NCBI RefSeq assembly: GCF_946221515.1
Contig: NZ_CAMJVK010000050.1
Span: 1-5,896, forward strand
Direction: 5' to 3'
Length of the DNA: 5,896 nt
Source of the DNA: an uncultured Fenollaria sp.
GTDB lineage: Bacteria; Bacillota; Clostridia; Tissierellales; Peptoniphilaceae
Numbering within the stretch: the stretch's first letter is position 1; every line of letters begins with the position of its first letter. Below the pieces are notes generated by a model that was not told the origin of the DNA, made no database searches, and saw only the letters and a program-made list of their open reading frames with translations. Below, in pieces: positions 1 to 4,668 of the stretch. The translations under genes and the position numbers were made by a program.

Positions 1-712
1 AGGCAATGTATTTCTTCGCCCAACTGCGTGCCTTTTCTGCTTTTAGTTTTAAATCTGCATGTTGGGCATTGTTAAAAGATATTTGGTACTCTTCTTCAAG
101 CGCGTCCATACTCATTTTAACAAGATCCTCAAGTCCATGCGCTAAAATAATATTGTCACGGTTAATCTTAAGGTTCTTCGCAAGCACTGGTGCTATGGCA
201 TACTCACCCATATTCATATTTTTAATAAAGTCGTAGAAAAATTTGGCTTCTTCCGAGAAGAATTTAGTAAGGACTATGATAACCTTATTCTCCTTACTAA
301 GCGTTCTTATAAGCTCTTCCTCTTCCTTCTCTATCCTAAGTCCTTGGGCGTTGATGCAAAAGTAGATGAGATTTAGTTTTTCGTCGTCACCCTTCATCTG
401 CATTTCACGGGCAAAGTTTGCTACTTCCTTGTATACTTCGAGGCGCGAGTCATTGTCTAGTTCAAGTCCACGCGTGTCGTATAAAGTAAGTGGCACACCG
501 TCCTTCTCTACCTTGACAATGTTTTTGGTCATGGGATAGCCAACCCCAGTCTTTAGTATGTCCTCACGGAACAAGGCGTTTATAAGAGTCGATTTACCCG
601 CGCCAGTCTTACCTAGTACAAGTATCTTAACTTTCTTAAGCTTACCAAGTTCATTCTCGATTTTATCGTATAGTTCATCAGCTAAATTGATATTTTCATT
701 CATATTTTTCAT
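1..712 (-). CDS. P-loop GTPase (Era/HSR1-like), 3' end cut off by the window edge
   Basis: I translated this frame directly: 237 codons from the ATG at 712-710 run without a stop to the left edge, so the C-terminus is missing. The protein is a TRAFAC-class GTPase. Walker A/G1 is GKTGAGKST at residues 34-42, G2 is probably Thr62 in PMTKN, and G3 is DTRG at 79-82. The G4 position reads LTKFF (148-152) and lacks the Asp of the usual N/TKxD, so guanine specificity is uncertain. Residues 7-27 form a charged helix before the G domain, and 205-237 look helical and charged. This resembles MMR_HSR1 GTPases that carry a DUF697-like membrane C-terminus, but that part is outside the window, so the subfamily is inference. 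The start is supported by AGGTG at 718-722, seven bases after its AGG. The 18-base repeat at 722-739 lies just upstream. The cellular role is unknown. Confidence 0.85.
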   Translation of the reverse strand, partial: MKNMNENINLADELYDKIENELGKLKKVKILVLGKTGAGKSTLINALFREDILKTGVGYPMTKNIVKVEKDGVPLTLYDTRGLELDNDSRLEVYKEVANFAREMQMKGDDEKLNLIYFCINAQGLRIEKEEEELIRTLSKENKVIIVLTKFFSEEAKFFYDFIKNMNMGEYAIAPVLAKNLKINRDNIILAHGLEDLVKMSMDALEEEYQISFNNAQHADLKLKAEKARSWAKKYIA

Positions 713-721
713 ATAATCACC

Positions 722-739
722 TAATTATATATACCCAAA
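722..739 (-). promoter_or_regulatory. Probable promoter element, copy 1 of an 18-base repeat
   Basis: On the minus strand this reads TTTGGGTATATATAATTA and is identical to 1256-1273. It contains a perfect TATAAT (724-729) and lies between the terminator of the upstream gene and the GTPase start. No good -35 box is visible 16-18 bases upstream: the TTGATA at 743-748 is only 13 bases from TATAAT. If TATAAT is the true -10, transcription would begin near 716-718, inside or past the AGGTG ribosome binding site. The transcript would then be nearly leaderless, or a shifted TATATA (728-733) is used instead. Confidence 0.5.
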
Positions 740-755
740 AACTATCAATAGATAA

Positions 756-789
756 GAAAAAAGCGTAAAAAGCAAATCGCTTCTTACGC
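756..789 (-). terminator. Rho-independent terminator after the 144-residue membrane protein gene
   Basis: On the minus strand an 11-bp stem (779-789 with 763-773, one G-U pair, GCGTA at the base) encloses a five-base loop (774-778). Six U residues follow (762-757). The first stem base is the last base of the preceding TAG stop codon, so the terminator is fused to the end of the gene. Confidence 0.9.
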
Positions 790-1223
790 TACATCCTTGA
801 TAAAACAAGCATACTTTTATTTTTTCCTATATAAGCAAAAGCTGATAGTTTTTCTTCTTTCTCAAATGGAGACAAAAGATATGGTCCGTCCAAAATTTTA
901 TATGTAATTCCATCGATCTCATATGTGCATTCAACTTTTGATACAATATATGAACCAAATCTTATATAGTTAAGAGGGATTAATCTATTTATCTTGCACT
1001 TATACTTAACTCCACTGTCTTTTAATTTTTTTAATTTATAATATTCAAGAACTGCTTTGCACAAAAAGGCTATAGAAATAAACAACCATACGAATCCATT
1101 TATTAAACACGCAATATTCTTCCAATATATATAAGTAAATAATCCAATTATTGTTAATGGAATTCCTCCCCATATGCCTAAGAATTTAGATGCTTTAAAC
1201 CAAGGCCTCTCTACAGTTTCCAT
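789..1223 (-). CDS. Two-helix membrane protein of unknown function
   Basis: This encodes 144 residues. I do not recognise a named family. Two hydrophobic segments are visible, about residues 13-33 and 39-58, separated by a short turn. A basic stretch (YYKLKKLKD, 61-69) follows and should sit on the cytoplasmic side. The remaining ~75 residues form a soluble, beta-rich looking tail with VKYKCKINRL, VECTYEIDGITYKI and a run ending in MLVL. This layout of two helices followed by a small beta domain recalls DUF3592-like proteins, but that is only a resemblance. The ATG at 1223-1221 is supported by AGAGG nine bases upstream. The gene appears to be its own transcription unit, with a TATAAT-containing element upstream and a strong hairpin terminator overlapping its stop codon. 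Confidence 0.7.
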   Translation of the reverse strand: METVERPWFKASKFLGIWGGIPLTIIGLFTYIYWKNIACLINGFVWLFISIAFLCKAVLEYYKLKKLKDSGVKYKCKINRLIPLNYIRFGSYIVSKVECTYEIDGITYKILDGPYLLSPFEKEEKLSAFAYIGKNKSMLVLSRM

Positions 1224-1255
1224 AATAATACACCTCTTAATAATATATTAGCACT

Positions 1256-1273
1256 TAATTATATATACCCAAA
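1256..1273 (-). promoter_or_regulatory. Probable promoter element, copy 2 of an 18-base repeat
   Basis: This is an exact copy of 722-739, with TATAAT at 1258-1263. It sits 32 bases upstream of the start codon of the two-helix membrane protein and just after the terminator of the 57-residue gene. The extended match is CAC(C/T)TAATTATATATACCCAAA on the plus strand, with one mismatch. The hexamer 17 bases upstream of TATAAT is only T-rich (CTTTTT/TTTTTT), so the -35 is weak or a different factor recognises GGGTATATATAAT. Confidence 0.5.
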
Positions 1274-1278
1274 CCCAT

Positions 1279-1305
1279 TAAAAAAGAGACTCATCACAAG
1301 TCTCT
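1279..1305 (-). terminator. Rho-independent terminator after the 57-residue gene
   Basis: On the minus strand AGAGACT (1299-1305) pairs with AGTCTCT (1285-1291) around a seven-base loop. Five further U residues follow immediately after the last stem base, which is itself a T. It lies 18 bases past the stop codon of the small membrane protein. Confidence 0.85.
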
Positions 1306-1323
1306 CGTAATCACATTATAATT

Positions 1324-1497
1324 TTAGCCAAAGAAATATCCAAGCGCAAGTAAAAATGATCCTATTGCTATTAGTGAATAAGCAAGCATCTCTAATAAAT
1401 TTTCTGCGTTTCTTTCTTTTTTATACGATTCTATCTTGCTAGGAAGCTGTAGTGATGTTCCTAAGAATATTAACATAAATGCTATCGCCTTTAACAT
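1324..1497 (-). CDS. Small two-helix membrane protein, 57 residues, unknown function
   Basis: The start chosen is the ATG at 1497-1495, preceded by GGAGGG (1501-1506) at a tight spacing of three to four bases. The same frame stays open to an ATG at 1536, but the extra 13 codons simply read through the terminator hairpin and the ribosome binding site, so I reject that start. The protein has a hydrophobic helix at about residues 2-17, a charged loop rich in Lys and Glu (SKIESYKKERNAEN, about 22-35), and a second helix at about 38-56 ending in GYFFG. The basic loop suggests a hairpin with both ends outside. No family is recognised. Its ribosome binding site touches the U tract of the upstream terminator, so expression needs readthrough or a promoter I cannot see. 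A terminator follows it. Confidence 0.6.
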   Translation of the reverse strand: MLKAIAFMLIFLGTSLQLPSKIESYKKERNAENLLEMLAYSLIAIGSFLLALGYFFG

Positions 1498-1500
1498 TTT

Positions 1501-1506
1501 CCCTCC
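1501..1506 (-). promoter_or_regulatory. Ribosome binding site GGAGGG that sets the start of the 57-residue protein
   Basis: GGAGGG lies three bases before the ATG at 1497. It begins two bases after the five-U tract of the terminator at 1508-1535. This site makes the internal ATG the credible start rather than the in-frame ATG at 1536. Confidence 0.65.
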
Positions 1507-1507
1507 A

Positions 1508-1535
1508 TAAAAATGGCGAATATCTCTATTCGCCA
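1508..1535 (-). terminator. Rho-independent terminator after the lipoprotein gene
   Basis: On the minus strand a perfect 9-bp stem TGGCGAATA (1527-1535) / TATTCGCCA (1514-1522) closes a four-base GAGA loop, followed by TTTTTA (1513-1508). It begins six bases after the lipoprotein stop codon and should end the tadA-to-lipoprotein transcript. Confidence 0.9.
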
Positions 1536-1541
1536 AATATA

Positions 1542-2822
1542 TTATTTAAAAAATTCTGCTAAATCATCTATCACTAATTGACTTACGTGATTTGGCTTGT
1601 CATATATCTCTACAGAAAACTCATCTGAGTCCTCAGGCATCATCAAGTGATTAAGCCCTTCATATAGATTATATATCACAAGTCCTCTATCTCCCAAGGC
1701 CTTTTTGAACTTTTCAAGCTCATCCTTCTTAACTTGGAAGTCCTTTGAGCCGTGTCCCATAAAGACATCAAAGTCTGAAGCTTTTATGTCCTCTACTGGA
1801 TTAACTTGGTTGACTGAATAAACGTATGAAGCAGGCATACTAAAGAAGTTACCCTTTGTTTTTTCAGTCATATTGTCAACTTGCTCTTTAAACTTTGTGA
1901 TCTCTTTCTTTTGAAATTCAGCAACTGACTTATTTACTTCACCTGAGTCAAGATACTCCATTTGCTGAGTATAAATTATGTCTGTGAACTTCATAGTCGA
2001 TGCTGACAGCATTGCGACCTTCTTCAAACCCTCTTCCTTAGCTACTCTTGGCGCAAGCATCGCTCCAAGTGAGTGGCCAAGCACGTAAACATCATCAAAT
2101 CTTGAGTCTTTCTTAAGCTCTTCTATAGCAAGCTTCGCGTCCGATAAAACCTCTTCATCAACAGTGTAGTCCTTTGGCGCGTTATTTACGTATCTTTTGT
2201 CAATTCTAAGTGTTGCTATGCCATGCTTTGCAAGTCCATGAGCAAGGTCTTTAAATGGCTTGTTTCCGGCAATACCAACTGTTTCGTTCATATCTTGCGG
2301 ACCAGAGCCTTGCATCATAAATACTACTTTCTTAGAAGTAAAATCCTTTGGAATGGTAAGAGCACCATACATCTTGGCTCCATCATTGTCTAGAATAAAG
2401 CTTTCTTCTTTGAAATCATCGTTATCTTCACAGATGGGCTCTTTAAGCATAAAATAGGCGTTGTTCAAACTGCCTGACTTATCAAGCTCGATGATGGATG
2501 TCACCATCCTATAATCAAATCTATCTTCACTCGATAAAACAAAAGTATTCTCGATGTATTCGAATTTTTCGTCCTTGCCTTCTTTGAACTCACCTAATTT
2601 TTTAATAGTTTGAGTTAAAGATCTTTGAAAATCTTCTTTCTCTATTTGTTTTTGATTCTTAAGCCTAGCTGCTTCGAAAAGCACGTCGCCATCAGCACTT
2701 CTAAGTGCGTCCAAGTACTTATGACTTAAGTCCTTTGCATCGTTGTATTCAATCTTCTTTGTACATGAAAACATAGTAACGCTCATCAGAAGAACGAGTA
2801 CTAGTGCTAGAAATTTCTTCAT
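1542..2822 (-). CDS. Lipoprotein with DUF3887-like region and alpha/beta hydrolase domain
   Basis: This encodes 426 residues. A signal peptide (MKK, then hydrophobic 4-17) ends in MFSC, with Cys20 the likely lipidation site, so the enzyme should be tethered to the outer face of the membrane. Residues about 25-128 resemble the DUF3887 region often found before exported hydrolases. From about 140 to the end is an alpha/beta hydrolase: oxyanion-loop region QGSGP (171-175), nucleophile elbow GHSLG with Ser251, probable acid Asp361 in HGSKD, and His392 in GLNHLM. The complete triad points to an active serine esterase or acyl hydrolase; the substrate cannot be read from sequence. The ATG at 2822-2820 has AGAGG eight bases upstream, inside the end of the peptidase gene. 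The two genes are separated by one base and are surely cotranscribed, which suggests a shared envelope role (inference). A strong terminator follows. Confidence 0.88.
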   Translation of the reverse strand: MKKFLALVLVLLMSVTMFSCTKKIEYNDAKDLSHKYLDALRSADGDVLFEAARLKNQKQIEKEDFQRSLTQTIKKLGEFKEGKDEKFEYIENTFVLSSEDRFDYRMVTSIIELDKSGSLNNAYFMLKEPICEDNDDFKEESFILDNDGAKMYGALTIPKDFTSKKVVFMMQGSGPQDMNETVGIAGNKPFKDLAHGLAKHGIATLRIDKRYVNNAPKDYTVDEEVLSDAKLAIEELKKDSRFDDVYVLGHSLGAMLAPRVAKEEGLKKVAMLSASTMKFTDIIYTQQMEYLDSGEVNKSVAEFQKKEITKFKEQVDNMTEKTKGNFFSMPASYVYSVNQVNPVEDIKASDFDVFMGHGSKDFQVKKDELEKFKKALGDRGLVIYNLYEGLNHLMMPEDSDEFSVEIYDKPNHVSQLVIDDLAEFFK

Positions 2823-2823
2823 A

Positions 2824-3975
2824 TTAATTGCCTCTGATATAGTTTAGTGGGTTTTGGCTCTTGCCATTAACAATAACTTCAAAATGTAGATGCGGTCCAG
2901 TTACTCGGCCAGTTGTACCAACTTTACCAATAAAATCGCCCTTCATCAAAGTTTCGCCCTTTGAAACATTGATACTGCTCAAGTGAGCGTATCTTGTCTT
3001 GTAGCCGTTTTGATGATCAATCTCGATAAGATTGCCATAAGTACCTAAGAAGCCAGCGTAGCTAACCACACCGCCGTCAGATGCGTATACAGCGTCACCG
3101 TAATCAGCGTCAATGTCAACGCCAGTGTGCTGTCTACCCCATCTTCTTCCATAGCCTGATGAAATGCCGCCTCTGGTAGGTTTTGTAAAACTGCCATCAG
3201 CTAAAGCCTTTCTAGTTCCAACAAGAACTAGCTTCGGCGCAGCCTTTTTCTTCACATTTTCTTCTAAAACAACTTTATTTATAAGCTCATCATTTTCGTA
3301 GTAAGCGATGCTCTTAACAGCCTTGAGTCCATCTTCGCCGTCCATTGAAAGAACAGTCTCGCCTCTTGGAAGGCTTGGATCGTCTTGACTTTCAACCGGC
3401 ATAGCGATGACTTCTTCAACATTTTCCTTTTTTGTTAGTAATACGTTTATGGCCTTGTCATTCTTCAATTTATTGTTCTCTAAAACCTCTTTAAGAGCTG
3501 AATTTACAGTTCTTAAATCCTTTAGAGAGATCTTTTCTTTTTTAAGCTCAATATTGTCCTTAATCTTCACGCAAATGGTGTTGTCACTGTAGTAATGGTT
3601 CTCAATTGCTGTTAAAAACTCATTTGCAGCGTCTTCATTCTTAAGCGCGTAAAGAGTCTCGCCACTCTTTTGAACGGCATAAGCATTTGCATAGAAAGCG
3701 TCTTCAGATATAGCGTTTCTAAGCTCTTTATCGCTTTTTTTGAACTCGTAATTTGCTTTTACAAGATCCGCACCATATCTATCTTCATATTTGGACTTAT
3801 AATTATCTATAGCTTTATTAAAATTATGTACGCTAGAGTAAACTCCCAAGGACTTTCCAGAAGAGAAAACTTCTACCCTCGAGAAAAAATTCTTATATAC
3901 AAAAGCTATGATTATAGCAAGGGCCAAAAATGCTAAACTTGCAATTAAACCAAGCTTTTTTTTCTTTAAACTCAC
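2824..3975 (-). CDS. Membrane-anchored G5 / M23 peptidase (peptidoglycan endopeptidase)
   Basis: This encodes 383 residues. It starts with GTG (3975-3973), chosen because a perfect AAGGAGG lies seven bases upstream. After a basic N-terminus (KKKK) there is one transmembrane helix at about 8-27, then an extracellular region of about 150 residues with no recognised fold. A G5-like domain follows at about 182-254 (ENVEEVIAMPV, SLPRGETVLSMDGEDGLKAV, VLVGT). The C-terminal M23 (lysostaphin/LytM-like) domain spans about 265-380. Its zinc ligands are all present: His283 and Asp287 in HTGVDID, and His364 in HLHFE, with His331 (YAHLS) and His362 as catalytic histidines. The family cleaves peptide cross-bridges of peptidoglycan, and the G5 domain is thought to bind cell-wall sugars. 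The intact motif set suggests an active enzyme rather than a degenerate LytM regulator. It lies 28 bases after tRNA-Arg and one base before the lipoprotein gene. Confidence 0.93.
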   Translation of the reverse strand: MSLKKKKLGLIASLAFLALAIIIAFVYKNFFSRVEVFSSGKSLGVYSSVHNFNKAIDNYKSKYEDRYGADLVKANYEFKKSDKELRNAISEDAFYANAYAVQKSGETLYALKNEDAANEFLTAIENHYYSDNTICVKIKDNIELKKEKISLKDLRTVNSALKEVLENNKLKNDKAINVLLTKKENVEEVIAMPVESQDDPSLPRGETVLSMDGEDGLKAVKSIAYYENDELINKVVLEENVKKKAAPKLVLVGTRKALADGSFTKPTRGGISSGYGRRWGRQHTGVDIDADYGDAVYASDGGVVSYAGFLGTYGNLIEIDHQNGYKTRYAHLSSINVSKGETLMKGDFIGKVGTTGRVTGPHLHFEVIVNGKSQNPLNYIRGN

Positions 3976-3982
3976 TTAATTA

Positions 3983-3989
3983 CCTCCTT
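3983..3989 (-). promoter_or_regulatory. Ribosome binding site AAGGAGG that sets the GTG start of the M23 peptidase
   Basis: This is a full AAGGAGG match seven bases before GTG. It is the strongest ribosome binding site in the window and decides the otherwise ambiguous non-ATG start. A U-rich stretch (TTTATTTTTT, 3993-4002 on the minus strand) separates it from the tRNA-Arg 3' end. Confidence 0.9.
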
Positions 3990-4003
3990 GTGAAAAAATA
4001 AAG

Positions 4004-4080
4004 TGGCGCACTAGAGAGGAATCGAACCCCCGGCACACGCCTTAGGAGGGCGCTGCTCTATCCAACTGAGCTACTAGTGC
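4004..4080 (-). tRNA. tRNA-Arg, anticodon CCU
   Basis: The cloverleaf can be folded by hand over 77 bases, with CCA encoded (4004-4006). The acceptor GCACTAG/CTAGTGC is perfect, with discriminator G. The anticodon stem GCGCC/GGCGT closes the loop CTCCTAA. The anticodon CCT is at 4044-4046, so it reads AGG codons. The T loop is TTCGATT, with a T stem GGGGG/CCTCT containing two G-U pairs. It lies 15 bases downstream of tRNA-Ser and 28 bases upstream of the peptidase start. The run of six T after the CCA (3993-3998) could cause partial termination, but no separate hairpin is present. Confidence 0.97.
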
Positions 4081-4095
4081 ACGAAATTATTAAAA

Positions 4096-4185
4096 TGGCG
4101 GAGTGGGTGGGATTCGAACCCACGTGGGGCAGGGCCCCTAACGCATTTCGAGTGCGCCCCGTTATGACCTCTTCGATACCACTCC
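4096..4185 (-). tRNA. tRNA-Ser, anticodon CGA
   Basis: The gene is 90 bases with encoded CCA (4096-4098). The acceptor is GGAGTGG/CCACTCC with discriminator G. The anticodon stem GCGCA/TGCGT holds the loop CTCGAAA, and the anticodon CGA is at 4148-4150, reading UCG codons. The long variable arm (GGGGC, CCT loop, GCCCC) is the class II hallmark of tRNA-Ser. The T arm GTGGG-TTCGAAT-CCCAC is perfect. The 5' base directly follows the TAG stop codon of tadA with no gap, so RNase P cleavage would free the tRNA and trim the tadA message exactly at its stop codon. Confidence 0.97.
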
Positions 4186-4632
4186 CTATTTATTCCTTAA
4201 GTTCTTGAAGAAGTTTTGCAAAAGAAATTTATAAATTTTGCTCTCATTGTAATAAACACCCAGCTTGTGATAGCTAAGAGATGAGTTGTGAAGCTGCATT
4301 TTGCTAATACAAGCGCCTTTCTTGTAATCAAGTAGAGCTATGTATAAATTTTTTATACGCGCTTCCAAAATCGCTCCTAGGCACATCATGCAAGGTTCAA
4401 GCGTTACATAGAGATCGCAGTCTGTGAGCCTGTAGTTATCTAGCGTTTCGCACGCCCGTCTTATAGCAAGCATCTCAGCATGAGCTGATGCGTCCTTCAT
4501 CGTTATCGTCTCATTATAGGCCTTCGAAATCACTTCTCCATCCTTCACAATAACCGCTCCAACAGGTACCTCGCCAAGCTTGTACGCTTTTATCGCTTCT
4601 CTGATTGCCATATTCATAAACCTTTTTTCCAT
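4186..4632 (-). CDS. tadA: tRNA-specific adenosine deaminase TadA
   Basis: TadA converts A34 to inosine in tRNA-Arg(ACG) so that it can read CGU, CGC and CGA codons. With the start at 4632 it has 148 residues, the normal family size. The zinc and catalytic signature is complete: HAE with His51 and Glu53, and PCMMC with Cys81 and Cys84. GEVPVGAVIV (20-29) and DNYRLTDCDLYVTLEP (65-80) match the family closely. The N-terminus MEKRFMNMAIREA aligns with the first helix of the Bacillus enzyme. I reject the longer form starting at 4668 because it begins upstream of the promoter -10 and adds non-homologous residues. There is no ribosome binding site before 4632; the promoter puts the RNA 5' end almost at this ATG, so the message is probably leaderless. 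A later start at 4611 after AAAAAAGG is a weaker alternative. It lies directly upstream of tRNA-Ser and tRNA-Arg. Confidence 0.95.
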   Translation of the reverse strand: MEKRFMNMAIREAIKAYKLGEVPVGAVIVKDGEVISKAYNETITMKDASAHAEMLAIRRACETLDNYRLTDCDLYVTLEPCMMCLGAILEARIKNLYIALLDYKKGACISKMQLHNSSLSYHKLGVYYNESKIYKFLLQNFFKNLRNK

Positions 4633-4639
4633 AGATAAT

Positions 4640-4668
4640 ATTATATAGTAAATGCTCTTATTTGTCAA
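4640..4668 (-). promoter_or_regulatory. Consensus sigma-A promoter for tadA
   Basis: On the minus strand there is a perfect TTGACA (4663-4668), a 17-bp spacer and a perfect TATAAT (4640-4645). The -35 lies within the last codons (Leu-Asp) of the citGX fusion gene and the spacer covers its stop codon. The predicted transcription start, six to eight bases past the -10, is 4634-4632, at the tadA ATG. No terminator separates citGX from tadA, so readthrough from the citrate lyase side may add to this promoter. Confidence 0.88.

Noticed and set aside
6..236. Plus-strand open frame of 76 residues
   Set aside because: It is the antisense shadow of the GTPase gene, whose motifs are clear, and it has no ribosome binding site.
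743..748. TTGATA as the -35 box for the GTPase promoter
   Set aside because: It is only 13 bases from TATAAT, too short for a normal sigma-A promoter.
763..789. The hairpin as a bidirectional terminator
   Set aside because: A U tract follows only on the minus strand; the plus-strand side continues TACATCC, and no plus-strand gene leads into it.
1241..1250. Palindrome TAATATATTA upstream of the 144-residue gene as an operator
   Set aside because: A ten-base AT-only palindrome is expected by chance in such AT-rich spacers and no repressor gene is nearby.
1498..1536. Upstream ATG at 1536 as start of the small membrane protein
   Set aside because: The extra 13 codons read through the terminator hairpin and the GGAGGG site, so they are not coding.
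2260..2457. Plus-strand open frame of 65 residues
   Set aside because: It is antisense to the hydrolase lipoprotein and has no family features.
3407..3936. Two plus-strand open frames (3407-3592 and 3670-3936)
   Set aside because: Both are antisense to the M23 peptidase gene; their Phe/Ser/Leu-rich content is what the reverse complement of a Lys/Glu-rich gene gives.
4633..4668. ATG at 4668 as the tadA start, overlapping citGX
   Set aside because: It lies in the promoter -35, adds 12 residues not seen in TadA proteins, and has no ribosome binding site.
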